DNA of 64,000 nucleotides from Methanomicrobiaceae archaeon (GTDB lineage Archaea > Halobacteriota > Methanomicrobia > Methanomicrobiales > Methanomicrobiaceae). Of the stretch, positions 34,850 through 44,908 are shown piece by piece. The stretch is taken from NCBI GenBank assembly GCA_016937345.1, contig JAFGWE010000003.1, positions 1 to 64,000 on the forward strand. Direction: 5' to 3'. Position 1 is the first letter of the stretch. Every line of letters starts with the position of its first letter. The notes under the pieces are model-generated. The model was not told the origin of the DNA and made no database searches. It saw only the letters and a list, made by a program, of their open reading frames with translations. Made by a program: the position numbers and the translations under genes.

Positions 34850-34880
34850 CTTATTATTGTCTGCCCGCCATATATGTAGG
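34850..34880. promoter_or_regulatory. Overlapping divergent promoters of rnpB and the AMMECR1 gene
   Basis: Only 34 bases lie between the 5' end of rnpB and the AMMECR1 start. A CATATATG stretch at 34869-34876 is about 26-28 bases upstream of rnpB on the minus strand and fits its TATA box. On the plus strand TTATTATTG at 34851-34859 is about 27 bases before the ATG at 34883. The two promoters therefore interleave. Confidence 0.45.
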
Positions 34881-34882
34881 TA

Positions 34883-35449
34883 ATGATGCTTCTGGGTGAG
34901 GATGAAGGAGAGATTGCTGTATCTCTTGCACGAAAAACAATTGAAAAAGAGATCGCAGGAAAAAATGTTCAGTTTCCAAAGCTGACACCTGTATTTGCCG
35001 AAAAGCGTGGTGTATTTGTAACACTGAATAAACACGGCGAGTTGAGAGGATGTATTGGATATCCATATCCTGTTCTGCCGCTTTCCGAAGCAATAGAGGA
35101 TGCTGCAATATCTGCTGCAAAAAGAGATCCCAGATTTTCACCTGTAAAATCCGAAGAACTCAAAAGAATAATTATAGAAGTAACTGTTCTGACACCCCCC
35201 AAACCAATGATCTGCCCTGCGATTAAAAGAGCTGATAATATCGAAACAGGCCGCCATGGCCTTATTATTCAGGGTAGGGGTTATGCAGGCCTTCTCCTGC
35301 CCCAGGTTGCAACCGAGTACGGGTGGAGCCCGGAAGAATTTTTAAATCACACATGCCTGAAGGCAGGACTTTTTAAAGACTGCTGGAAGGATGAGAATTA
35401 CGAACTGCTTACTTTTGAAGGGCAGATCTTTTCAGAAAAGAGGAAATAA
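34883..35449 (+). CDS. AMMECR1-domain protein (AmmeMemoRadiSam system protein A-like)
   Basis: A 188-residue AMMECR1 protein with the family hallmark LRGCIGYP near residue 52 and the strand/helix pattern [18 protein letters not shown] at the C-terminus. In some prokaryotes it is found with MEMO and radical SAM proteins, but neither partner is next to it here. The biochemical role is unknown. ATGs at 34883 and 34886 are both possible. The stop codon overlaps the tgtA ATG (shared base at 35449), so it is coupled with the archaeosine genes. Confidence 0.9.
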   Translation: MMLLGEDEGEIAVSLARKTIEKEIAGKNVQFPKLTPVFAEKRGVFVTLNKHGELRGCIGYPYPVLPLSEAIEDAAISAAKRDPRFSPVKSEELKRIIIEVTVLTPPKPMICPAIKRADNIETGRHGLIIQGRGYAGLLLPQVATEYGWSPEEFLNHTCLKAGLFKDCWKDENYELLTFEGQIFSEKRK

Positions 35450-36900
35450 TGAGCATAAGTTTTGAAGTTATCCACAAAGATATCATGGGAAGAGCAGGAA
35501 AGCTCAAAGTAGGCGAAAAAACAATTAAAACACCACTCCTTCTGCCTGTAATAAACCCGCATATACAGCTGATAAAACCGGAAGAGATGGAAAAACTGGG
35601 AGTTGAAGCTCTAATCACAAATGCATATATTTTCAGTAAGAGTGAGGAATTTCGCGAAAGGGCAATGAATGAGGGACTTCACAAAGTCCTGAACTTCAAC
35701 GGCGTTATAATGACCGATTCCGGAGCTTTCCAGCAATCAGTTTATGGTGATGTCGGTTTTTCAAATGCAGAAACAGTCAGTTTTCAGCGTTCAATCGGAA
35801 GTGAAATAATTGTTCCGATGGATATTGCGACATCTCCTGATAAAACCTATGAAGAGGCAGCAGAAGAGCTCTCGATTACAATGGAACGCTTAAAAGAGGC
35901 TCTCACAATAATTGATGACGGACATCTTAGTGCACCTGTTCAGGGGGGGATTCATACAGAACTCAGGAAGCGTGCAGGAAGAGAAGTCAGGGACCTGAAT
36001 ATTGTCTTCTGTCCTATAGGTGCAGTAGTTCCCCTTATGGAAAGTTACCGGTACAAAGAGCTTGTGCAGGTCGTAATGGCAGCAAAATCCGAACTGTCGC
36101 CAGCATCATGCATACATCTCTTCGGTGCAGGACACCCTTCAATGTTTGCGCTTGCAGCTGCAATGGGCTGTGATGTTTTTGACTCTGCTGCATATGCCCT
36201 TTACGCAAGAGAAGGCAGATATATGACACCCCAGGGAAGCTACAAACTTAACGAGATCAATGAACTTCCCTGCGCATGCCAGGTGTGCAGAACTCACACA
36301 GCAGAGGAGCTGAAAAAATCTCCTGAGAAAGAGAGACTTCTCGCGCTTCACAACCTTTATGTTTCACTTGCAGAGATAGCCAGAATAAGACAGTCTATTC
36401 TTGACGGTACATTGTGGGATCTTGTGGATGAACGATGCAGAAATCACCCAAGACTTCTCGACGGTTACCGCGAGCTTCTAAAACATAAAGATCAGCTTGA
36501 AAAATCTGACAGAATTACAAAAGGACGCTTTTTTTACAGAGGAAGCGAAAGCTGCATGCGAACAGAAGTCAGCCGTTATCATGAAATGATAAAAAGGCTT
36601 CCTGCAGGAGATAAAGTCCTTATCTCATTTGACGGCAGAAGCAGAAGTAATTTTGACACTGTATTTTTCTTCAAACCGCCCTTTGGACCATACCTTTCTG
36701 AGATCGGGGAGACATTCCCTGTTGGTCAGAGCGAGATTCCTGAATGGGATTCTGATATGATAAAATCAGGATGCAAAGGAGTAATAAATCTGATTGATTC
36801 AAATAAGTCATCTGTATTTTTCATCGCATGTGATGATGAAATGAAACAAATAGTGTCAAAAGAACTCGATAGCATAAAAAGCAGGTTTTCATATGTTTGA
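35449..36900 (+). CDS. tgtA: Archaeosine tRNA-guanine transglycosylase TgtA
   Basis: A 483-residue ArcTGT. It replaces guanine 15 of tRNAs with preQ0 as the first step to archaeosine. Visible are [14 protein letters not shown] with the general acid/base Asp, [10 protein letters not shown] with the likely nucleophile, and the zinc site [16 protein letters not shown] with a distal His (LALHNLY). The C-terminal ~110 residues form the C1/C2-like part. No PUA domain is evident, and the downstream ArcS has one. Length is shorter than TgtA proteins that end in a PUA domain (~580), in line with a split arrangement. It overlaps arcS by eight bases. Confidence 0.94.
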   Translation: MSISFEVIHKDIMGRAGKLKVGEKTIKTPLLLPVINPHIQLIKPEEMEKLGVEALITNAYIFSKSEEFRERAMNEGLHKVLNFNGVIMTDSGAFQQSVYGDVGFSNAETVSFQRSIGSEIIVPMDIATSPDKTYEEAAEELSITMERLKEALTIIDDGHLSAPVQGGIHTELRKRAGREVRDLNIVFCPIGAVVPLMESYRYKELVQVVMAAKSELSPASCIHLFGAGHPSMFALAAAMGCDVFDSAAYALYAREGRYMTPQGSYKLNEINELPCACQVCRTHTAEELKKSPEKERLLALHNLYVSLAEIARIRQSILDGTLWDLVDERCRNHPRLLDGYRELLKHKDQLEKSDRITKGRFFYRGSESCMRTEVSRYHEMIKRLPAGDKVLISFDGRSRSNFDTVFFFKPPFGPYLSEIGETFPVGQSEIPEWDSDMIKSGCKGVINLIDSNKSSVFFIACDDEMKQIVSKELDSIKSRFSYV

Positions 36901-38521
36901 AGCAGTAAAAAGAGACAGTCTTGCAAGAACAGGCACATACACAACAGATAAAGGCGAGTCTTTTCAGACACCCCTGTCTATGGATACGAATGCAGTTTTC
37001 CCGGACTTAAACAGGCATGAATACTCAAATATTCCTCTTATTTCATCTGAAAAATTTACAGAGGATTATTCCCCCAGTTATGAAGGAATTTTACTGTTAA
37101 ACTCCTCATCACAGTTAGCCGGAGTCTCGGGAGACTGCATTATTGTTGCGAACTGGCATACAATTCTTGAAAATCCCAAATATTACGTTGACATCCTTAA
37201 GAATTTAAAAAATAAGAACCCGTCTGATACAGCCTGGTATGCCCCGGCATCCGCACTTCCTTCAAATGTTGCAACACTGATTAATTCAGGATTTGATATA
37301 TTTGACTACCGGGCTGTCGATCTCAAAACCGCCCAGAGATTTTTCTGTACATCAGACGGAGAATTTCCGGCAGATGAATGGTTTTCAAAAGGCCTCTGCA
37401 CATGCAGCGGCTGTCTTAAAGGTGATCTCAAAGAGCATAACAGAAATGCCCTTAAATCAGAGATAGAGACAGTCAAGAGCTTTCTAAAGGACGGACATCT
37501 TCGGGAATTACTGGAGCGGCGTTGCAGAAACTCCGCATCACAGGTTGCCATACTTCGGCTTTTGGATCAATCCTATGATTTTATAGAACCGCGTGTAACT
37601 ATCGCAAGAAGCACAAGGCTTTATGCAAACTCAGGCGAGTCTCTCAAAAGACCGGAGGTTAAAAGGTTTGTAGAACGTGTAATAGACAGGTTTATTCCCT
37701 CCAGAACAGATGTTGCTGTTTTGATACCATGCTCTGCAAGAAAACCCTACTCGACATCCCAAAGCCATATGAAATTCCAGTCAGCTATTCAAAACAGGGC
37801 TCACGAGATAATAATCACATCCCCTCTGGGAATTGTCCCAAGAGAACTCGAACGTATCTATCCGGCTGCACATTATGATGTGCCAGTAACAGGATACTGG
37901 GACGGAGAGGAAAGAAAATTCATTACAGATGCAATAGCGCGCTACTTTGAGAAAAACAGATATGAAAAGGTATTTGTCCATCTTGACGGAGACTCTTTTG
38001 AGATAGCAAAAGCAGCCCTTGAACGAACAGGAACAAATTATGAGTGTACAGCAACAGAGAGGCTTACATCTGCAGATTCACTTAAAAAACTTCAGGAAGC
38101 CTTAAAATATGGAAAAAAGTCCGCACCTAACCTTATAAAAGGAACCCTTTCATGGCAGTTTGGAACTGAAATAAATACATCAAAACTCCAGCTTAAAGGC
38201 AAATTCATGCGTGAAAAAATTCTCATGGGAAAAAAACAGGTATTCTCAATTGATAATGGAACTGGACTTTTCAGGCCGACCTTTGAAGGTTGGGATCTTA
38301 TTGAATCGGGATACAGAGTTTACATTGAGAGCTTTATTCCCCAGGGAGATATCCTTGCACCAGGAGTAGTGAGGTGTGATCCTGACATCCGCGAAGGTGA
38401 TGAGGTTTTTGTAATCGGAGATAAAGCTCTTGCAACAGGAAGGGCAGCTATGGGTGCTGAGGAAATGTGCTCTTCAAAGAGAGGAGTTGCAGTAAGAGTG
38501 CGTAAAGTAAAGAAGTTGTAA
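36893..38521 (+). CDS. arcS: Archaeosine synthase ArcS (with PUA domain)
   Basis: A 542-residue TGT-paralogue that attaches lysine to, or amidates, preQ0 on tRNA to give archaeosine. The N-terminal half is a degraded TGT-like fold with a retained zinc-type CTCSGC..H region. The signature of Arc[17 protein letters not shown], is near residue 278. The C-terminal ~80 residues form a PUA RNA-binding domain ([23 protein letters not shown]). The start lies within the end of tgtA, an eight-base overlap, so the two steps are translated together. Confidence 0.93.
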   Translation: MFEAVKRDSLARTGTYTTDKGESFQTPLSMDTNAVFPDLNRHEYSNIPLISSEKFTEDYSPSYEGILLLNSSSQLAGVSGDCIIVANWHTILENPKYYVDILKNLKNKNPSDTAWYAPASALPSNVATLINSGFDIFDYRAVDLKTAQRFFCTSDGEFPADEWFSKGLCTCSGCLKGDLKEHNRNALKSEIETVKSFLKDGHLRELLERRCRNSASQVAILRLLDQSYDFIEPRVTIARSTRLYANSGESLKRPEVKRFVERVIDRFIPSRTDVAVLIPCSARKPYSTSQSHMKFQSAIQNRAHEIIITSPLGIVPRELERIYPAAHYDVPVTGYWDGEERKFITDAIARYFEKNRYEKVFVHLDGDSFEIAKAALERTGTNYECTATERLTSADSLKKLQEALKYGKKSAPNLIKGTLSWQFGTEINTSKLQLKGKFMREKILMGKKQVFSIDNGTGLFRPTFEGWDLIESGYRVYIESFIPQGDILAPGVVRCDPDIREGDEVFVIGDKALATGRAAMGAEEMCSSKRGVAVRVRKVKKL

Positions 38522-38565
38522 TATTAAATTATATTCACAAATTTTGTAATTCTGGAGTGACACTA

Positions 38566-39414
38566 TTGGCTTATAAAGTGGAAAAGGCATCAGAGATTGC
38601 CGAAAATATATTTGAATATTGGATAAACGCCCCTCATGTATCAAAAAATGCTCAGGCAGGGCAGTTTGTTGTTATTAGAATAGATGAAAAGGGAGAAAGA
38701 ATCCCCCTTACAATATCAGCTGCGAAAGGTGATCTTGTAAGAATAGTATTTATGGGGGTAGGAAAGACTACAAAATACCTTTCAACCTTAAAGTCCGGAG
38801 ATTATGTTCTGGATATCGCAGGCCCCCTTGGTCATCCAAGCGAAATTAAGAAATGGGGAAATTGTGTATTGATCGGCGGCGGTGTAGGTATTGCATGCCT
38901 CCCGATACTTGCAAAGGCCCTTAAGAGCGCAGGAAACCATGTAACAGGCATAATCGGTTCAAGAAATGAAAAACTCCTTTTGCTTGAGGACGAGCTTAAA
39001 GAAGACTGTGATGAACTGGTAATCTGCACTGATGACGGCAGCAAAGGATTTCACGGTTTTCCGGCAGACATTCTTAAAAAGAAACTTGAGGAAACAAATA
39101 TTGACTGCGTCTGGATTATTGGTCCTGCAATAATGATGAAGATAACATCAATGGCTACTATCCCAAGCAAGACAAAAACATTTGTCAGCTTGAATCCTAT
39201 AATGGTCGACGGGACAGGAATGTGCGGCTCATGCAGGGTCACAATTGGAGGTGAAACCAAATTTGCATGTGTCGACGGTCCGGAATTTGATGCACACCTT
39301 GTCGACTGGGATGAGCTTATGAGCAGACAGAGGATCTATCCTGCACAGGAGAAAGAATCACTCGAAAATTTTCAGGAGCACCAGTGCAGATGCGGAGAGC
39401 ACCATCATGAGTAA
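38566..39414 (+). CDS. nfnA: NfnA-type FAD/NAD-binding 2Fe-2S subunit (sulfide dehydrogenase-like)
   Basis: A 282-residue ferredoxin-NADP reductase-type protein. I start it at TTG 38566, eight bases after GGAG (38554-38557); a GTG at 38557 would overlap the ribosome site. The FAD domain has IPLTISAAKGD, the NAD domain has LIGGGVGIACLPILAKAL, and the C-terminal 2Fe-2S site has MVDGTGMCGSCRVTIGG and ATKFACVDGPEF-like cysteine spacing. With NfnB it makes an electron-bifurcating or transhydrogenating ferredoxin:NADP oxidoreductase, also described as sulfide dehydrogenase. The tail contains a Cys/His-rich HQCRCGEHHHE. It overlaps nfnB by eight bases. Confidence 0.9.
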   Translation: MAYKVEKASEIAENIFEYWINAPHVSKNAQAGQFVVIRIDEKGERIPLTISAAKGDLVRIVFMGVGKTTKYLSTLKSGDYVLDIAGPLGHPSEIKKWGNCVLIGGGVGIACLPILAKALKSAGNHVTGIIGSRNEKLLLLEDELKEDCDELVICTDDGSKGFHGFPADILKKKLEETNIDCVWIIGPAIMMKITSMATIPSKTKTFVSLNPIMVDGTGMCGSCRVTIGGETKFACVDGPEFDAHLVDWDELMSRQRIYPAQEKESLENFQEHQCRCGEHHHE

Positions 39415-40750
39415 ACGCGATGTGAAGGAAAGAATACAGGATTTTTTGGAGGTCGACGAAGGTATCTCAGAGAATAATGCTGTTCTTGAGGCAACAAGAT
39501 GCATGGAGTGTGTCAGACCCAACTGTGTTAAAGGATGCCCTGTTAATATTGATATACCCGGATTCATTTCAGCAGTCGCTGAAAAAAATTTCAGAAAAGC
39601 AGCAGATATAATAAAATCTGATAACATGCTCCCTGCAATATGCGGGCGTGTCTGCCCCCAGGAAAATCAGTGTGAGGGTAAATGTGTACTAGGAGTTAAG
39701 GAAAAGCCTGTAAGGATAGGTGCCCTAGAACGATTTGTTGCAGACTGGGAGCGTAAAAACGGAATTCAAAAACCGGATATTGCAAAGCCGACAGGAAAAC
39801 GCGTGGCAGTTGTAGGTTCAGGTCCGGCAGGTATTACGGCTGCAGCTGAACTTGCAAGGTCCGGACATTCAGTAACAATATTTGAATCCCTTCATGCACC
39901 CGGAGGAGTTCTCACATATGGAATTCCATCATTCCGGCTTCCAAAGGAAATAGTAAAGGCAGAAATAGATGAGGTCCTCTCCCTTGGTGTTGAGCTTAAA
40001 CTAAATCACATCGTCGGAAGAAGCATCCCGGTTGATGACCTGCTCTCTTATGATGCAGTCTTTTTGGGAACAGGTGCAGGACTTCCTTCCTTTATGGGGA
40101 TTGAAGGTGAAAACCTCAACGGTGTCTACTCTGCAAATGAGTTTTTAACCAGGGTAAACCTTATGCATGCAGACAGTTTCCCTGATTATGACACCCCTGT
40201 TTTAAGAGGTGGCAAAGTCGCAGTCGTCGGCGGAGGAAATGTTGCAATGGACTCTGCACGCGTTGCCAGGAGAATGGGCGCAGAAGTATTTCTTATTTAC
40301 AGACGCCGTGAAGAAGATCTCCCGGCAAGAGAAGCTGAGATAGCAAATGCAGTAGAAGAAGGAATAAATTTTTACTGCTGTGCAAATCCAACCAGAATTA
40401 TTGGCGGACCTGCAGTTACAGGAATAGAATGCGTCAAAATGAATATGAAATCACCTGACGAGAGTGGAAGGCCGCAACCTGTACCAATAGAAGGTGAGGA
40501 GGCAAAGTTCATAATTGAAGCTGATGTAGTTATTGAAGCCATAGGCCAGAGCCCCAACCCCCTTTTGATATCTCTTATTGATGCATTAAAAAAAGGAGAG
40601 AGAGGAAATGTCATAGTTGATGAGAATGGCATGACATCAATTCCGCATGTTTTTGCAGGCGGAGATATAGCAACCGGTGCCGCAACAGTAATTGAAGCTA
40701 TGGGCACTGCCAAAAAAGCAACAGCAGCAATTAATGAAATTCTTAAATAA
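39407..40750 (+). CDS. nfnB: NfnB/glutamate synthase small-subunit-type flavoprotein
   Basis: A 447-residue protein with an N-terminal 4Fe-4S region (CMECVRPNCVKGCP and CGRVCPQENQCEGKC) and two nucleotide-binding folds: FAD site VAVVGSGPAGITAAAELA and NAD(P) site VAVVGGGNVAMDSARVA. The end VFAGGDIATGAATVIEAMGTAKK is the FAD-binding C-terminus. It is often annotated as NADPH-dependent glutamate synthase (GltA), but with NfnA immediately upstream, an NfnAB complex is more likely. It would move electrons between ferredoxin, NADH and NADPH. Confidence 0.92.
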   Translation: MSKRDVKERIQDFLEVDEGISENNAVLEATRCMECVRPNCVKGCPVNIDIPGFISAVAEKNFRKAADIIKSDNMLPAICGRVCPQENQCEGKCVLGVKEKPVRIGALERFVADWERKNGIQKPDIAKPTGKRVAVVGSGPAGITAAAELARSGHSVTIFESLHAPGGVLTYGIPSFRLPKEIVKAEIDEVLSLGVELKLNHIVGRSIPVDDLLSYDAVFLGTGAGLPSFMGIEGENLNGVYSANEFLTRVNLMHADSFPDYDTPVLRGGKVAVVGGGNVAMDSARVARRMGAEVFLIYRRREEDLPAREAEIANAVEEGINFYCCANPTRIIGGPAVTGIECVKMNMKSPDESGRPQPVPIEGEEAKFIIEADVVIEAIGQSPNPLLISLIDALKKGERGNVIVDENGMTSIPHVFAGGDIATGAATVIEAMGTAKKATAAINEILK

Positions 40751-40985
40751 TCTCATTCCGGACAAAAAAAAATTAAATTTAAATCTTTTCCTAATTTAGG
40801 AAACATATATATTAAACATTTTTTTACAATAATATCAATAGCAACATAGAATTATTGTAATGGAAAAAAAATAGAACCCCTATTCTATCCTTATATCTGC
40901 TTAAAGAAAACTTATTATTACGAAAAACGTGGACGTTCGCAGTTTATTAAAATTAAAATGTTAAAAGAATATTAAAAAATTAAAC
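40751..40985. other. Intergenic region between convergent genes, with an inverted repeat
   Basis: AT-rich spacer without a gene. ACAATAAT at 40826-40833 and ATTATTGT at 40851-40858 are exact complements with a 17-base loop and could help end transcription. Nothing else can be supported here. Confidence 0.35.
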
Positions 40986-42098
40986 TTATCCTAGTTCATC
41001 CCAAGAAGTATAACGCCTGTAGACAATAACTCCGATAATTCCTACAATTACAATTATACCAATAATCAGGAATATTCCCACACCACCTACATCAGGAATA
41101 ATTCCCTTGCTCACTTCTGCATAAAGTGTCTCAGCAGATGCAAGTGCTTCACCTGCTTTTGTAGTGGCAGTCTCCGCAAGTGTGTATGCCTGGGGATAAT
41201 TTTTGTCATTGAATAGTGATTTTGCAGAATTCAGAGAAGATTGTGCGGACTCAATTTTCGTCTCAATGTTTAATACTCTTGCATCATTTGTAAGGCTGCG
41301 GTTGACCTTGAAATCGGTTAAATAAAATGATGTGCTGTCAATCGTTTCCTGTGCATCATTGATTGCCTTCTGTGCCCAAGCCTGATTAAGAAGTGTTTCT
41401 CCCTCTGAAATCAGAGTCTGTGCATCAGAAAGCAAAGTATTCGCAGCTGCATATGATGCTGTTGCAGACTGAATAAACTTTGTTCTCGCATCATCATATT
41501 TTGCCTGTGCGGCTGCTATGTCAACGCCAGTAATCAGTTTATCCTGGATTTTTTTATCAAGGGTTTCAAGATCTTTCTCTACAATATCACGTAGTTTATC
41601 AGTATCTTCAGGATTAATGACAAGTCTTTCTATAGTATACTCTCCTCCGGAAACCAAATTTCCACTGCCGTCACTTTGTGTCAGTTCAAATAATATCTTA
41701 TCCCCTGTGCTGGATACGGCAGGGATCTGTCCTTCAAGACGATAACTTACAACAATCTCATTCGAATCTGAAGGATAATCAAGAATATATCCTGATATTC
41801 TCAGCCATTTACCTGAAGATGTCTGTTCCTGACCATGTCCATTTATCTTTATTGCAGAAATCCATGAACAATCTTCTAAATCAGTATAAGCTTCAAGTGT
41901 ATGTAAACTTGGGAAAGTTGAGTCACCCGTGCTTGCAAGTTTAACATCAACATTTACAGAAACAGAATCCCCGGGGGCATAAGAAGTCTGATCGGGAGTT
42001 ATTTTTACAACAGGCGTGTCAAAGTTTGCTGCCGATACTGAATGCACTAAAAATAATGCAAGAACTAAAAATATTAAAAAGAAAAATTGTTTTTTCAT
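40986..42098 (-). CDS. Membrane-anchored extracytoplasmic protein co-transcribed with cetZ
   Basis: I do not recognise the family. From the ATG at 42098 (GAGGT five bases upstream), the 370-residue protein has a signal peptide (residues 1-23, ending SVSA|A), a beta-rich Ig-like or cohesin-like domain (~25-165, starting TPVVKITPDQTSYAPGDSVSV), a helical segment rich in Ala (~170-325, likely coiled coil) and a single C-terminal membrane helix (~330-358). A short basic/aromatic cytoplasmic tail, YRRYTSWDELG, ends it. Most of the protein is outside the cell. It begins eight bases after the cetZ stop on the same strand, so the two are almost certainly one operon. Confidence 0.78.
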   Translation of the reverse strand: MKKQFFFLIFLVLALFLVHSVSAANFDTPVVKITPDQTSYAPGDSVSVNVDVKLASTGDSTFPSLHTLEAYTDLEDCSWISAIKINGHGQEQTSSGKWLRISGYILDYPSDSNEIVVSYRLEGQIPAVSSTGDKILFELTQSDGSGNLVSGGEYTIERLVINPEDTDKLRDIVEKDLETLDKKIQDKLITGVDIAAAQAKYDDARTKFIQSATASYAAANTLLSDAQTLISEGETLLNQAWAQKAINDAQETIDSTSFYLTDFKVNRSLTNDARVLNIETKIESAQSSLNSAKSLFNDKNYPQAYTLAETATTKAGEALASAETLYAEVSKGIIPDVGGVGIFLIIGIIVIVGIIGVIVYRRYTSWDELG

Positions 42099-42106
42099 AC
42101 CATACC

Positions 42107-43279
42107 TCACTCAAACAATGGATCTATTTCATCATTGTCAAACATCGTTACACGACGTTCTTTGGATTTTATAACATCCTCTTTTGTTTCTTTTGCAATC
42201 TCAAGAAGTTCACGGATACGTGGTGCATCACCAATTGATGCAAGAACAACTACCGCAGCTATCTTTGAACTTTCCGTAGGATAATCTCCGCCTCTTACTT
42301 CTACACCGGCAATGTTTTCTTCAACCCATGATTTGGACTTCTCCACCCCTTTTCGGTCCATCTCATCAGGAGGGCCGGCCATAAGAACAAGCGCACGTTC
42401 TGCAGTTGTATAATCACATGGCAGTGTAAGACGCCCAAGCATTGCCCGTCTGACAAGCCCGATTACCTTTGCAGATTTGTCCTCTCCGGTCAATACCTCT
42501 TCAGATACGTCCTTTTTCCGGGCAGACATCCCACCAAGGAAACCCTTTTTCTGCCTTACGCTTTTGGTTACGGTATCGCTTATCGCATATCCGACAGAAC
42601 TCACACCGCCCCCGCGCAAAGTATTGATTATTTCACTAGAATCAACAACCATCTCACCTACGCCGCTCTTTCCCACTTCTCCGGCACGGAAGAGGACACC
42701 AAAACGACGGACGATCTCATCATTAAGACGCTCATAAGCAGACCTGACGCTCTCGCCTTCGTTTTTCCAGGCACTATTATCAAATATAAATGTGTTATCC
42801 GCTTCGTGTACCAGTGTTGACAGACTTCTTGCTGCATTATAGGAATAAAGCCTGCCTTCCTCAGGTGCAGGAAGAATTCCAAGCGCATATACGGGCTCGC
42901 GGTAGATTCGCTTCAGATGGCGGCAGAGAACCGGTGTACCACCGGAACCTGTTCCTCCTCCAAGACCTGCAATAACAACAAATGCATCGATATCATGAGT
43001 TCCTCTCGTATCAATGGTGTTGATGATGCTATCTATCTCATCCGCTGTAATTTTGGCACCGGTCACATTATCAGTACCTACACCATGACCTTTTACAACA
43101 GTCTGGCCAATGAGAATGCGGTCACGCAATTCTATATGTTTCAGACCCATGAGATCGGTCCTTGCAGTATTAACTGCAATTCCTCTAAAGCTTCGGACAG
43201 GGGCTTTTTTATCCTGTTCCATGAACATATCTACTATTTTGCCCCCGGCCTGGCCAAATCCAATGAAAAAAACTCTCAT
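42107..43279 (-). CDS. cetZ: CetZ-family tubulin-like GTPase
   Basis: A 390-residue tubulin-superfamily protein. The GTP-binding signature is AGLGGGTGSGGTP (GGGTGSGG at residues 107-114). The N-terminal nucleotide strand reads MRVFFIGFGQAGGKIVD, and the sugar-binding/T5-T6 region includes ILPAPEEGRLYSYNAARSL. The start and the QAGGK sequence are typical of CetZ rather than FtsZ. CetZ proteins act in cell shape and motility in haloarchaea. The C-terminus after the tubulin core is short and acidic (FDNDEIDPLFE). It is followed by a gene for a membrane-anchored protein, a possible partner. Confidence 0.92.
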   Translation of the reverse strand: MRVFFIGFGQAGGKIVDMFMEQDKKAPVRSFRGIAVNTARTDLMGLKHIELRDRILIGQTVVKGHGVGTDNVTGAKITADEIDSIINTIDTRGTHDIDAFVVIAGLGGGTGSGGTPVLCRHLKRIYREPVYALGILPAPEEGRLYSYNAARSLSTLVHEADNTFIFDNSAWKNEGESVRSAYERLNDEIVRRFGVLFRAGEVGKSGVGEMVVDSSEIINTLRGGGVSSVGYAISDTVTKSVRQKKGFLGGMSARKKDVSEEVLTGEDKSAKVIGLVRRAMLGRLTLPCDYTTAERALVLMAGPPDEMDRKGVEKSKSWVEENIAGVEVRGGDYPTESSKIAAVVVLASIGDAPRIRELLEIAKETKEDVIKSKERRVTMFDNDEIDPLFE

Positions 43280-43678
43280 TTAACAAAACACCATCCAGTG
43301 GAGTGAAGATTACTTTCCCGTTACTTAAGGATGTTAAAATGTATTAATTCATTACTTCAAAAACTTTCTTATGTTCAGCTATAAAATTCAGGAAAATTAA
43401 AGGGAGATTAAACCAATTTTAAACAAATATCTGATGAAAAGAACAGAGAGTTTGTAGTTTATAAACAACAGCTGATATATTTTTCTCCATATATTAGAAC
43501 TGGAAATTCTTTTAGAATCATCTTCATGCAAAAAATACTATGATGATACTATGATAAAAGTCCAGAATAATTCACCTGCATATATTTTTGTCTTTTTGAC
43601 TGATTGCATCTCAAAAGATACTATGTTTTATCTTTTAATCAAAAGCATGAAATGCTCTGCAACAAAAATATAGTAGAA
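43280..43678. other. Divergent intergenic region between cetZ and the FAD enzyme gene
   Basis: About 400 AT-rich bases with no convincing gene. It must hold the promoters of cetZ (leftward) and of the FAD enzyme (rightward). A short direct repeat, ATACTATGATG/ATACTATGATA, is at about 43538-43556. T-rich and TATA-like stretches occur near 43476-43500 and 43630-43640. No riboswitch or RNA gene was recognised. Confidence 0.5.
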
Positions 43679-44908
43679 ATGGATATCTGCATTATTGGAG
43701 GAGGACTAACCGGCCTGTCTGCGGCTTACAGTCTCAGAGGAAAGGCAGACATAACTATCCTTGAAAAAAAAGGTGGACTTGGAGGATGTCTTTCGTCATC
43801 AAAGGCAAAAAAAGGATATATTGAGGATTTTTATCACCACTGTTTTTCCGGAGACAAAAATCTTTTTGAACTTTCAGAATCTCTTGGAATTCTTGATGAA
43901 CTTGATTGGCTGTCAGGAAGCACAGGGTACTATGTAAATGGAAAAATAAACCCACTCACAACTCCTCTTGAAATTTTAAGATATCCCCATCTTACAATTA
44001 CTGACAAAATAAGGCTTGGCCTTCTTACACTTCATTCACAAAAATATGACCTTTCCGGGTTAGATGATATTTCTGCAAAGGATTTTATAATTGAAAAATG
44101 TGGAAATGGTGTTTATAGCTCTTTTTTTGAACCGTTACTAAAAAGCAAATTTGGTGATATGAGAGAGTCTGTATCTGCCGCATGGCTCATCTCACGAATT
44201 GCAATACGCTCAGACAGAAAAACAGGCGGAGAGAAACTCGGATACTTCAAATCCGGATATAATACCCTTATAGAAGCGCTTAAAGCAGAGCTGCTGAAGT
44301 CCGGATGCAAAATAAAAGAGAATTCATCTGCTGAAAGTATCTTTTTCAATGGTTCTGGATGGGAAGTAAACGGGATTCCCTATGATATTTTAATATCGAC
44401 GATAAATCCCTCAAAACTTGAAGAAAAAGGCGGCCCTGCAATTTCAAAGATTCCATACCAGGGTGCAGCCTGTATGGCAATAGGTCTTAAAAAAGAGGTT
44501 ACAAGCGGCATATACTGGCTTAATATGAAAGATGATGCCCCATATGGGGCTGTAATCGGGCACACAAATTTTGTCTCTCCGGAAAGATACGGGGAGCATA
44601 TTGTATATCTTGCATCATATTTTAGCGAAAAACCGGCAGAGGATCTAAAGCAAATAATGATTGAAGATTTTTGCAGACGCTTTAGTGTAGCAGAGAATGA
44701 GATAAACTGGTACAGGCTAACGGTTGAAAAATTTGCAGGGCCCGTTTATACCAAAGGATACAAAAAATTAATTCCCGAATATGAAAAAGACGGGCTCTTC
44801 ATGGCCGGTATGTTTTCTCTCCCAAATTATCCGGAAAGAAGCATGGAGGGCTCAATAATTGCTGGGAAGACTGTTGCATCAGAAATAATAAGGAAATATA
44901 CAATATGA
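43679..44908 (+). CDS. FAD-dependent oxidoreductase (protoporphyrinogen oxidase/amine-oxidase fold)
   Basis: A 409-residue flavoprotein from the ATG at 43679. The FAD dinucleotide motif MDICIIGGGLTGLSAAYSL is at the very N-terminus, which supports this start over upstream ones. The following LEKKGGLGGCL and the C-terminal GLFMAGMFSLPNYPERSMEGSIIAGKTVA complete the FAD site. The family includes protoporphyrinogen oxidase-like and UDP-galactopyranose mutase-like enzymes. It opens a four-gene string with overlapping ends (GT2, flippase-like, DUF2298). The operon setting suggests it works on a lipid or sugar carrier, such as a polyprenol; the substrate is unknown. Confidence 0.87.
   Translation: MDICIIGGGLTGLSAAYSLRGKADITILEKKGGLGGCLSSSKAKKGYIEDFYHHCFSGDKNLFELSESLGILDELDWLSGSTGYYVNGKINPLTTPLEILRYPHLTITDKIRLGLLTLHSQKYDLSGLDDISAKDFIIEKCGNGVYSSFFEPLLKSKFGDMRESVSAAWLISRIAIRSDRKTGGEKLGYFKSGYNTLIEALKAELLKSGCKIKENSSAESIFFNGSGWEVNGIPYDILISTINPSKLEEKGGPAISKIPYQGAACMAIGLKKEVTSGIYWLNMKDDAPYGAVIGHTNFVSPERYGEHIVYLASYFSEKPAEDLKQIMIEDFCRRFSVAENEINWYRLTVEKFAGPVYTKGYKKLIPEYEKDGLFMAGMFSLPNYPERSMEGSIIAGKTVASEIIRKYTI

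Noticed and set aside
34736-35035. Minus-strand frames over rnpB and AMMECR1
   Set aside because: They overlap the RNase P RNA and a conserved protein gene in the wrong frame.
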